Part shown: one piece after another, positions 1 through 6,321 of the stretch
Numbering within the stretch: position 1 is the stretch's first letter
Layout of the letters: each line of letters starts with the position of its first letter
NCBI GenBank assembly: GCA_009693795.1
Contig: SHWN01000010.1
Location: forward strand, 1-32,426
Direction of reading: 5' to 3'
DNA length: 32,426 bases
From: Acetobacteraceae bacterium
GTDB lineage: Bacteria > Pseudomonadota > Alphaproteobacteria > Acetobacterales > Acetobacteraceae
Notes under the pieces: generated by a model
Seen by the model: the letters and a program-made list of their open reading frames with translations, nothing else
Told to the model about the DNA's origin: nothing
Databases searched by the model: none
Translations under genes and position numbers: made by a program

Positions 1-1
1 G

Positions 2-772
2 CCGGGATTGTTCCTGGCGGGGCAAATCAATGGGACGACGGGGTATGAGGAGGCCGGAGCTCAGGGGGTGCTGGCGGGGGTGAATGCGGCTCGGAAGGTG
101 GGGGGGCAGGGGGCGGTGGGGGTGGATCGGGCGACGGGGTATCTGGGGGTGCTGGTGGATGATTTGGTCACGCAGGGGGTGACTGAGCCGTATCGGATGT
201 TCACATCACGAGCAGAGTTTCGGTTGAGTTTGCGGGCGGATAATGCAGATTTGCGACTGACGGAGATGGGGATCAAATGGGGCTGTGTGGGGGCAAAGCG
301 GGCTGCGGTGTTTCGAGCTCGGGCGGCGGCGGTAACGGCGGCGGGGGAACGGGCCCGAGGTGAGGGGGCTGCAGGGTCGGCACTAGTACGGATGGGGGTG
401 GCAGGACGGTCGGACGGGAAATGGCGGAGCGTGGCGGAGTTGCTGGGCGGGTTGGAGGCGGTGCCGGAGGGGGTGCTGGATGGGTTCCCGTGGTTGCGGG
501 AGCTGGCGCCGGATGTGCTGCGGGAGCTGCATACGGAGGCTCGGTATGCGGGGTATCTGGGGCGGCAGGCGGCGGACATAAGAAGTTTCCGGCGCGATGA
601 GCATGTGTCGTTGGTGGGGGTCAATTTCGCTGCGGTGGCAGGGTTGTCGGCCGAGCTGCGCGGCCGGTTGGGGCAGGTGAGGCCGGCTTCGGTGGGGGCG
701 GCGGCGCGGGTGCAGGGGATCACCCCGGCGGCGCTGGCGGCATTGTTGGCGCATTTACGGCGGGCGGCTTAG
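2..772 (+). CDS. mnmG: tRNA uridine-5-carboxymethylaminomethyl modification enzyme MnmG (GidA), 3' part
   Basis: MnmG is the FAD-dependent partner of MnmE. The complex installs (carboxymethyl)aminomethyl groups on U34 of certain tRNAs in the cytoplasm. The frame is open from the window edge, so the N-terminal FAD domain lies outside. What remains starts at the late flavin motif FLAGQINGTTGYEEA, continues with the tRNA-contacting EPYRMFTSRAEFRLSLRADN stretch, and ends in the helical MnmE-binding domain (ARYAGYLGRQ, FRRDEH, GLSAELRGRL, RPASVGAAARVQGITPAAL). The stop TAG is at 770-772. Codon use is striking: third positions are dominated by G (GGG, GCG, GTG), whereas rsmG-parA-parB just downstream on the same strand favour C. 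rsmG follows after a 115-bp gap holding two parS sites. The family assignment is secure. Confidence 0.97.
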   Translation, partial: PGLFLAGQINGTTGYEEAGAQGVLAGVNAARKVGGQGAVGVDRATGYLGVLVDDLVTQGVTEPYRMFTSRAEFRLSLRADNADLRLTEMGIKWGCVGAKRAAVFRARAAAVTAAGERARGEGAAGSALVRMGVAGRSDGKWRSVAELLGGLEAVPEGVLDGFPWLRELAPDVLRELHTEARYAGYLGRQAADIRSFRRDEHVSLVGVNFAAVAGLSAELRGRLGQVRPASVGAAARVQGITPAALAALLAHLRRAA

Positions 773-808
773 GGGCCCAGTGAGCCCTGGGCCTGGATAA
801 GGGGGCAA

Positions 809-824
809 TGTTTCACGTGAAACA
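809..824. promoter_or_regulatory. parS: parS centromere site 1
   Basis: The sequence TGTTTCACGTGAAACA is the exact 16-bp palindromic parS consensus bound by chromosomal ParB. It lies between mnmG and rsmG, about 1.5 kb upstream of parB. Chromosomal parS sites cluster near the replication origin, so this site argues for an origin-proximal location. Confidence 0.95.
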
Positions 825-887
825 ATCCACAGCCTGTGGGCAACTTTTCTCACGCCAGGGCAGCCAAAGCTGCCCACAGGCTGTGGA

Positions 888-1514
888 TTGTTTCACGTGA
901 AACATTGCCCCTCTATCCAGACCGCCACCCGCACCGCGCTGGAAACCTTCGCCGCCCTGCTCCTGCGCTGGAACCGCACCGTCAACCTGATCGCCCGGCG
1001 CGACGAACCCACCCTATGGGACCGCCATATCGAGGACAGCCTCCAACTCATCCCCCTGTTGCCGCCCAACCTCCCGCGCGCCGTTGATCTCGGCTCTGGC
1101 GCCGGCTTCCCCGGCCTGATCCTCGCCATCGCCACCGCCATCCCCTTCGACCTGATCGAGGCCGACCAGCGCAAGGCCGCCTTCCTGCGTGAGGCCGCCC
1201 GCCTAACCAACGCCACCGCCACCATCCACGCCACCCGAATCGAGGCCACCAACCTCCCCCCCGCCCCCCTCATCACCGCCCGCGCTCTCGCCCCTCTCCC
1301 GGCATTGCTCGCCCTCACCGCCCCCAAACTCGCCCCGAACGGCATCTGCCTGTTCCTCAAAGGCGCCAACGCCACTTCCGAATTGACGGCAGCCGCCGCC
1401 CAATGGCACATGCGCACTGAGCAACACCCCAGCCGCACCAACCCGACCGGCTGCATCCTCCGCATCAGCGAGATCGCCCGTGCCACCCCCATCCGAGACC
1501 GCGACCCTACCTAG
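888..1514 (+). CDS. rsmG: 16S rRNA (guanine527-N7)-methyltransferase RsmG (GidB)
   Basis: RsmG methylates N7 of G527 in 16S rRNA using S-adenosylmethionine. The 208-aa product has the expected length. It shows the early LLRWNRTVNLIARRD motif, the SAM-binding loop VDLGSGAGFPGL (about residues 66-77), the acidic ribose contact IEADQRKAAFLRE, and the late ARALAPLPALL and LFLKGA motifs. The TTG start was chosen because it gives the common MFHVKH beginning, which is read through parS site 2. No clear Shine-Dalgarno sequence precedes it, so the in-frame GTG at 897 is an alternative. The 3' end overlaps parA by 35 bp, which suggests translational coupling. It probably forms one transcript with parA and parB. 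Confidence 0.95.
   Translation: MFHVKHCPSIQTATRTALETFAALLLRWNRTVNLIARRDEPTLWDRHIEDSLQLIPLLPPNLPRAVDLGSGAGFPGLILAIATAIPFDLIEADQRKAAFLREAARLTNATATIHATRIEATNLPPAPLITARALAPLPALLALTAPKLAPNGICLFLKGANATSELTAAAAQWHMRTEQHPSRTNPTGCILRISEIARATPIRDRDPT
889..904. promoter_or_regulatory. parS: parS centromere site 2, overlapping the rsmG start
   Basis: This is a second perfect TGTTTCACGTGAAACA, 80 bp from site 1 and in the other arm of the inverted repeat. It overlaps the proposed TTG start codon of rsmG (888-890), so rsmG residues 2-5 (FHVK) are encoded by the ParB site. ParB loading here could affect rsmG-parA-parB transcription; that is inference. Confidence 0.95.
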
Positions 1515-2301
1515 CCAAACCCGCATTCTCGCCATCGCCAACCAGAAGGGCGGCGTCGGCAAAACCACCACCACCATCAATCTCGCCACCGCCCTTGCCC
1601 AAACCGGCGAGCGCGTCCTCATCATCGACCTCGACCCCCAGGGCAACGCCTCTACAGGCCTCGGCATCCCCCGCACGGACCGCGCCACCGGCACCTACCG
1701 CCTCCTCACCGACGACACTGCCTCCCTCGCCCAAACCACCCGCCAAACCACCGTTCCAAACCTCGCCATCACCCCCGCCGAACCCGACCTCGCCGCCGCC
1801 GAGATCGAGCTCGTCGCCCTCACCCGCCGCGAATTCCGCCTCCGTGACGCGCTCCGCACGCAATCCCCCCACAGCTTCATCCTCATCGACTGCCCCCCCT
1901 CCCTCGGCCTCCTCACCCTCAACGCCCTGGTCGCGGCAGACTCCGTCCTCGTTCCCTTGCAAACTGAATTCTTCGCGCTCGAAGGTATTTCGCAACTGAT
2001 ACGAACCATAGATATGGTAGCAAAATACCTAAATCCCCCCTTACGCCTACAAGGTATAGTATTGACAATGTTTGATCGCCGAAACAATCTCTCGGACCTC
2101 GTCGCCGCCGACGCCCGCGGATTTTTCGGCACCAGCGTCTACCGAACCGTCATCCCCAGAAACATCCGCGTCTCCGAGGCCCCCAGCCACGGCAAACCAG
2201 TCCTCCTTTACGACCCCCACTCCCTCGGCGCCCAATCCTACATCGCCCTCGCCCAAGAATTCCTCGCGCGCGAACGCACCCAAAAGGCATCCCCCCCATG
2301 A
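1480..2301 (+). CDS. parA: Chromosome partitioning ATPase ParA
   Basis: ParA is a deviant-Walker ATPase that binds DNA nonspecifically when ATP-bound. ParB-parS complexes drive its gradient and so segregate chromosome origins. The 273-aa product has the Walker A' motif KGGVGKTTT (residues 23-31), LIIDLDPQGNAS (Walker A'-associated), the Walker B region FILIDCPPSLGLLTLNAL, and a C-terminal half with LRLQGIVLTMFDRRNNLS and IPRNIRVSEAPSHGKPV. The GTG start at 1480 lies inside rsmG. The stop overlaps the parB start (ATGA at 2298-2301). Codons at about 1981-2092 (ATA, CTA, TTA, GTA, CGA) are much richer in AT than the rest of the gene, although the protein there is well conserved. Confidence 0.97.
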   Translation: MPPPSETATLPSQTRILAIANQKGGVGKTTTTINLATALAQTGERVLIIDLDPQGNASTGLGIPRTDRATGTYRLLTDDTASLAQTTRQTTVPNLAITPAEPDLAAAEIELVALTRREFRLRDALRTQSPHSFILIDCPPSLGLLTLNALVAADSVLVPLQTEFFALEGISQLIRTIDMVAKYLNPPLRLQGIVLTMFDRRNNLSDLVAADARGFFGTSVYRTVIPRNIRVSEAPSHGKPVLLYDPHSLGAQSYIALAQEFLARERTQKASPP

Positions 2302-3161
2302 GCCCCGCCGACAAAAGTCCCCGCCTCGGCCGCGGCCTTGCCGCCCTGATGGGCGAGATCGGCCCCCCCACCCTGGAAACCCCCAGCATTCAGGAAATCC
2401 CCGTCACCCAACTGGAACCCAGCCCCTTCCAGCCCCGTCGCGCAATGGACCCCACTGCCCTGGCCGAACTCGCCGCCTCCATCAAAACGCGCGGCATTCT
2501 CCAACCCCTCCTCATCCGCCCGCACCCAACGGAAAAAGCCCGCTACCAGATCATCGCCGGTGAACGCCGCTGGCGTGCGGCAACCCAAGCCGGTCTCAAA
2601 TCCATCCCCGCCCTCATCCGCCCCCTGTCAGATCAAGACACCATGGCCGCCGCCCTGGTGGAAAACCTTCAGCGCCAGGACCTTAATGTGATGGAGGAAG
2701 CCGAGGGCTACGCCCGCCTCCAAGGCGAATTCGGCCTCACCCAGGAAGACCTGGCGCAAGCCGTCGGAAAATCCCGCCCCTACATCACCAACACCATCCG
2801 CTTGACCAACCTGCCCGAGCCCGTCCAAAACGCCGTCCGCGTCGGCACCCTCTCCGCCGGTCACGCTCGCGCATTGCTCGCCCACGCCGACCCCGAACAG
2901 GGCCTCCGCGCCATTCTCGCCCGAGGCCTCAACGTCCGCCAAACCGAAGCCCTCGCCACCCGCCCCGATTTTTCGGCCGTCATCACCGCCCCTCGCCCCC
3001 ACAAAACAAAGGCCCCGGAAACCGAGGCCATGGAAAACATGCTCACCGAAAAACTCGGCCTCCGCGTCGAAGTCACCTTCGACGGAATAGGAGGAGCCCT
3101 AAAAATCACTTACCAAACCCTCGAGCAACTCGACGAAGTCGTCTCGCGCCTCACCCGCTAG
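2298..3161 (+). CDS. parB: Chromosome partitioning protein ParB (CTPase, parS-binding)
   Basis: ParB binds parS, spreads along DNA as a CTP-dependent sliding clamp, and stimulates ParA. The 287-aa product has the N-terminal ParA-stimulating peptide LGRGLAALMGE (10-20). Its CTP-binding motifs are LQPLLIRP (68-75), GERRWRA (88-94) and ENLQRQDLN (122-130). A helix-turn-helix follows at about 147-168 (LTQEDLAQAVGKSRPYI), with a C-terminal dimerisation segment near 245-287. It overlaps parA by four bases (ATGA). Its target sites lie 1.4-1.5 kb upstream, so the ParABS system is complete here. No strong terminator is visible after it; a weak 5-bp-arm hairpin occurs at 3228-3244. Confidence 0.97.
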   Translation: MSPADKSPRLGRGLAALMGEIGPPTLETPSIQEIPVTQLEPSPFQPRRAMDPTALAELAASIKTRGILQPLLIRPHPTEKARYQIIAGERRWRAATQAGLKSIPALIRPLSDQDTMAAALVENLQRQDLNVMEEAEGYARLQGEFGLTQEDLAQAVGKSRPYITNTIRLTNLPEPVQNAVRVGTLSAGHARALLAHADPEQGLRAILARGLNVRQTEALATRPDFSAVITAPRPHKTKAPETEAMENMLTEKLGLRVEVTFDGIGGALKITYQTLEQLDEVVSRLTR

Positions 3162-3386
3162 TTCTCCCCATTCCCGCCATCCCAAGCCCAACGAAGCAAT
3201 CTCCCAACCAAAATCCAATTCGCCCCGTTGAGGCTTTAACTCAATACATCGGCGAGATAGCGTTCCGCGCGATAAAGGCCATTGCAACGCCCTTCCACCG
3301 CCGCCTCTCCCCCCTCATATCTCACCCGCTTGCCTGCTAGGGACGTGCCGGGCAAGCTGCGCGCCGCAACCGAGTGGGGACAAAAC

Positions 3387-4199
3387 ATGCCACCCAACAC
3401 CAATATCGCCGAAGCAAGCGCGGTAACCGCCACCTTGAACTACCTTGTCCCGACCGCCGAGAAACCCGCCCGCTACCTCTATGATCGCGGCACCCAGCCG
3501 CGATGGACCGGCATTAATGATGCCCGCGCCATGCGGATCGAGGATGCCCGCCCTCACGCCCAGGATTACTCCCTCGACCACAACGGTTTTTCCCTGCTGA
3601 ACCAGCCCAGCACGGAAAAGAGCTTCACCGACGAGGCTGCCATCGCCGGCGCCTATTACGACGAATGCGCCGCCATCGTGCGCCAGGCCACCGGCGCAGC
3701 CCGCGTCGTCGTGTTCGATCACACGCTGCGCGGGCCCGGCATGCCGCGTGAACCCGTGATGCGCGTGCATAACGACTACACCGAAAAATCCGCCCCGCAA
3801 CGCATCCGCGATCTGCTGCCGAACGAGGCGGAAACCCTGCTAACGCGTCGCTATGTCTTCATCAATGTCTGGCGCCCCATCGCGCACCCGGCCATCGACA
3901 CCCCGCTGGCCCTCTGCGACGCCCCCAGCTTCACCGAAGACGACCTGATCATGACCGACCTCGTCTATGAGGACCGCATCGGCGAAATCGCCTCCGTCCG
4001 CCACTGCGACACACATCGCTGGGTGTATTTCTCCAACATGACACCAGACGAAATCGTGCTGATCAAATGCCACGATGCGGCGCGCGACGGCCGCGCCCGC
4101 ATCTCCTTCCACTCCGCCTTCGTCGATCCCACCGCGCCGGCGGATGCCAAGCCGCGCCAAAGCATCGAGATTCGTACCATCGCCTTCTTCGACCAATAG
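3387..4199 (+). CDS. CmcJ/NvfI-family Fe(II)-dependent oxidoreductase-like protein
   Basis: The 270-aa product resembles the CmcJ/NvfI group, which includes the P8 chain of 7-alpha-cephem methoxylase and fungal hydroxylase/desaturase-like proteins. Typical stretches are PVMRVHNDYTEKSAPQR, FINVWRPIAHPAIDTPLALCDA, DLVYEDRIGE, THRWVYFSNMTPDEIVLIKCHD and GRARISFHSAF. A His-x-Asp pair (H128, D130) and H210 or H242 could form a facial-triad iron site, though this is inferred from family resemblance. The ATG at 3387 is preferred over an upstream in-frame start because GTGGGGA precedes it at 3374-3380. It heads a tight cluster with an SDR (34-bp gap) and a Bug-type binding protein. The substrate is unknown. 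Confidence 0.8.
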   Translation: MPPNTNIAEASAVTATLNYLVPTAEKPARYLYDRGTQPRWTGINDARAMRIEDARPHAQDYSLDHNGFSLLNQPSTEKSFTDEAAIAGAYYDECAAIVRQATGAARVVVFDHTLRGPGMPREPVMRVHNDYTEKSAPQRIRDLLPNEAETLLTRRYVFINVWRPIAHPAIDTPLALCDAPSFTEDDLIMTDLVYEDRIGEIASVRHCDTHRWVYFSNMTPDEIVLIKCHDAARDGRARISFHSAFVDPTAPADAKPRQSIEIRTIAFFDQ

Positions 4200-4233
4200 C
4201 ACCAAGACAACACGACAACGGGAGTTAATAAGA

Positions 4234-5160
4234 ATGAATATGCAAGGCAGAGCCGGCATCATCACCGGCGCCGGGCGCGGCATCGGGCGCGACATCGCAT
4301 TGTTGCTGGCCAAGGAAGGCGCGAGCGTCATCGTCAATGATTTCGGCGTCGGCCGTGGCGGTGAGGCAACTGATGAAAAACCGGCCGACACCGTGGTCGC
4401 GGAAATCCAGGCCGCGCAGGGCAAGGCCGCCGCCAATTTCGACTCCATTGCCGATTACGCCTCCGCTGGGCGCATGGTCGCACAATGCGTCGAAACCTAC
4501 GGAAAAATCGATTTCCTGGTCAATACCGCCGGCATGCTGCGCGAGCGCATGATCTGGAACATGACTGAGGACGATTTCGACGCCGTCATCAACGTGCATC
4601 TCAAAGGCTACTGGAATATGTGCCATCACGCGGTGAAGATTATGCGCACCCAGCGCTATGGCCGCATCGTTAACTTTTCGTCGGATGCCTTCAAAGGCTC
4701 CGTCGGGCAGTGCAACTACGCCGCCGCGAAAGCCGGCATTATTGGGTTAACACGCACCATCGCCAATGAGGCCGGGCGCTATGGAATCACCGCCAATTCT
4801 ATGTGCCCGATGGCGGCCACCCGCATGACCGTCAACGACGCCGTGATCGCCGGCTGGAAACGCCGGCTGGAACGCGGCCTGCTCACGCAAGCCCAGTATG
4901 ATTCCCGCATGGCGATGCCTGGCCCGGAATTCGTCGCCCCCATGGTCGTCTATCTTTGCACCGAGGACGCAAAGGACGTGAACGGCCAGATGTTCCACGC
5001 CGAACGCTCCCTGATCCACACCTATCGTTACGGTGAGGAAGCCAAATCGATCTACAAACACACCGATAACGGCCTCTTTACCGTAGACGAGTTGATCGAG
5101 ACCGTCCCTGCCTCGCTGATGGCCGGCATCCCCAACCCGTCCCCGGCGGAAGAAGGATAA
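4234..5160 (+). CDS. Short-chain dehydrogenase/reductase, HSD17B4-like
   Basis: This NAD(P)-dependent SDR has 308 aa, longer than the usual 250. It shows the Rossmann motif TGAGRGIG (11-18), a variant NTAG (97-100, usually NNAG), active-site Ser at 149/150, and the Tyr-x3-Lys pair Y162/K166. The segment VNDFGVGRGGEATDEKPAD is typical of SDRs related to the dehydrogenase part of peroxisomal multifunctional enzyme 2, which oxidise 3-hydroxyacyl-CoA or steroid-like substrates. The C-terminal 60 residues (about 250-308) extend past the core fold. The start ATG follows CGGGAG at 4219-4224. It is cotranscribed with the CmcJ-like gene and the Bug-type gene, suggesting oxidation of a hydroxylated acid or acyl-CoA. 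Confidence 0.88.
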   Translation: MNMQGRAGIITGAGRGIGRDIALLLAKEGASVIVNDFGVGRGGEATDEKPADTVVAEIQAAQGKAAANFDSIADYASAGRMVAQCVETYGKIDFLVNTAGMLRERMIWNMTEDDFDAVINVHLKGYWNMCHHAVKIMRTQRYGRIVNFSSDAFKGSVGQCNYAAAKAGIIGLTRTIANEAGRYGITANSMCPMAATRMTVNDAVIAGWKRRLERGLLTQAQYDSRMAMPGPEFVAPMVVYLCTEDAKDVNGQMFHAERSLIHTYRYGEEAKSIYKHTDNGLFTVDELIETVPASLMAGIPNPSPAEEG

Positions 5161-5162
5161 GC

Positions 5163-6128
5163 GTGCCCACCACCCGACGCGCCGTTCTCACTGGCCTTGC
5201 CGCCAGCACCCTCGCGCCCGCCATTCACGCGCAGGATCGCTGGCCGGCGCGGCCGGTGAAAATTATCGTGCCCTACGCCGCCGGCGGCTCCACCGATGTC
5301 GTCGCGAGGCCATGGGCAGAACGCCTCACCCACGCCTTCGGCCAATCCTTCGTCATCGATAATCGCGGCGGCGCCTCTGGTTCCATCGGAACTGAAGCCG
5401 TCGCCCGCGCCGTGCCGGATGGCTACACGTTGCTGCTCACGCCGAACTCGGCGCTGTCGATCGTGCCGCAGCTGCGCAAGGTGGGTTACGATGTAAAGAA
5501 GGATTTTTCTCCCATTGCCCGTGTCGGCGATTTGATAGGCGGCTGGGTAGTGCGCGCCGATCTCGGCATCAACACCCTGGCCGAGCTGGTGGCCTATGCG
5601 AAGAAAAGCCCCAACAAGCTCGCCTATGGCGGCGGAGGGCTCGGCACCACCACGCAGATGCGCCTCGAGACCCTAAAAATCCGCGCCGGCATCGATATCC
5701 TCTACGTGCCCTATCGCGGCAATGGCGAGGCAATGACCGATCTGCTGGGCGGGCAGATCCAGGTGATGAACGAAATCATCGTCTTCCCGCATGTCAAAGC
5801 CGGCAGCCTGAAACTGCTGGCCATCAGCCATGCCACCCGCCACCCGGATTTCCCCGACGTCCCAACCCTCACGGAAGCCGGCTACCCCAACGCCGATGTC
5901 CCGCTCTGGTTTTCCATCCTCGCCCCTGCCGGCACCCCACGCGCCATCATCACCACTCTGAACACAAAAATCACGGAAATCGCCGGCACCGGGGACATGA
6001 TCCGCCGCCTGCGCGAGATCAGCGTCGTCGCCCCCACCCAAACCCCAGAAGAAATAGCTGCCTTCCTGGAAACCGACTATGTCGAAAACGGCAAGGTGAT
6101 CCGCGAAGCTAATATCAAGCTGAACTAG
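5163..6128 (+). CDS. Bug/TctC-family periplasmic solute-binding protein
   Basis: The 321-aa product is a tripartite tricarboxylate transporter receptor of the Bug family, which binds small carboxylates in the periplasm. A twin-arginine-like signal is seen at the N-terminus (TRRAVLTGLAAS... with likely cleavage after IHA, near residue 23). Family motifs follow: WPARPVKIIVPYAAGGSTDVVAR, QSFVIDNRGGASGSIGTEAVA, PDGYTLL, LAYGGGGLGTTTQM, VPYRGNGEAMTDLLGGQI and FPDVPTLTEAGYP. The GTG start follows AGAAGGA and lies two bases after the SDR stop, so the three genes form an operon. No TctA/TctB membrane subunits are nearby, which is common for orphan Bug proteins. The ligand cannot be told from sequence. 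Confidence 0.92.
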   Translation: MPTTRRAVLTGLAASTLAPAIHAQDRWPARPVKIIVPYAAGGSTDVVARPWAERLTHAFGQSFVIDNRGGASGSIGTEAVARAVPDGYTLLLTPNSALSIVPQLRKVGYDVKKDFSPIARVGDLIGGWVVRADLGINTLAELVAYAKKSPNKLAYGGGGLGTTTQMRLETLKIRAGIDILYVPYRGNGEAMTDLLGGQIQVMNEIIVFPHVKAGSLKLLAISHATRHPDFPDVPTLTEAGYPNADVPLWFSILAPAGTPRAIITTLNTKITEIAGTGDMIRRLREISVVAPTQTPEEIAAFLETDYVENGKVIREANIKLN

Positions 6129-6133
6129 CGCTA

Positions 6134-6184
6134 GTTTGGGGAATACTAGGCCGGTAGGTCCTACCGGCCTGGTATTCCCCAAAC
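6134..6184. terminator. 51-nt hairpin after the Bug-type gene
   Basis: The two 25-nt arms (6134-6158, 6160-6184) differ by one position, which would still pair as G-U in RNA. The loop is effectively one base. The outer stem is GTTTGGGGAATAC and the inner stem is AGGCCGGTAGG. No T-run follows the outer arm, so intrinsic termination is uncertain; it may instead be an mRNA 3'-end stabiliser or a dispersed palindromic element. Confidence 0.7.
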
Positions 6185-6267
6185 TTGACTCGCCACGTTC
6201 CGCCCTGGATAAGCCCCTTCATCAGGGCTTTTGAGATCCCTGGTCCCTGCCCAACTGGTGGGGGCTC

Positions 6268-6297
6268 CACCGCTCCGCGAAGGTTCGCGCAGCGGTG
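6268..6297 (+). other. Stable hairpin in the ffh leader
   Basis: CACCGCT-C-CGCGAA pairs with TTCGCG-C-AGCGGTG across a GG turn: 13 base pairs with one internal C/C mismatch. It ends 25 nt before the ffh start and just upstream of its Shine-Dalgarno sequence. It could end upstream transcription or tune ffh translation. It does not carry the conserved 4.5S RNA loop words, so I do not call it ffs. Confidence 0.5.
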
Positions 6298-6321
6298 CGA
6301 AACTATTTGGAGGCTATCCCA

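Larger units (their letters stand above)
793..920. repeat. Large inverted repeat carrying both parS sites
   Basis: Positions 793-840 and 873-920 are inverted copies. The inner 35 bp of each arm (806-840 and 873-907) are perfectly complementary, and the outer 13 bp differ at only two bases. Each arm holds one 16-bp parS and the word CCACAGCCTGTGG. The 32-bp centre contains a smaller hairpin at 858-875 (7-bp arms GGGCAGC/GCTGCCC, CAAA loop). The repeat fills the mnmG-rsmG gap and runs into the first codons of rsmG. In RNA it could also form a long hairpin over the rsmG start. Confidence 0.93.

Noticed and set aside
893-1492. Minus-strand ORF across rsmG
   Set aside because: Shadow of rsmG with Arg/Ala-rich composition and no motif.
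1507-1995. Minus-strand ORF opposite parA
   Set aside because: Gly/Glu-rich shadow of a C-rich coding strand.
6185-6321. Possible 4.5S SRP RNA (ffs) before ffh
   Set aside because: The hairpin is clear, but the conserved SRP loop words (such as GGTCAGGTCCGGAAGGAAGCAG parts) are absent.
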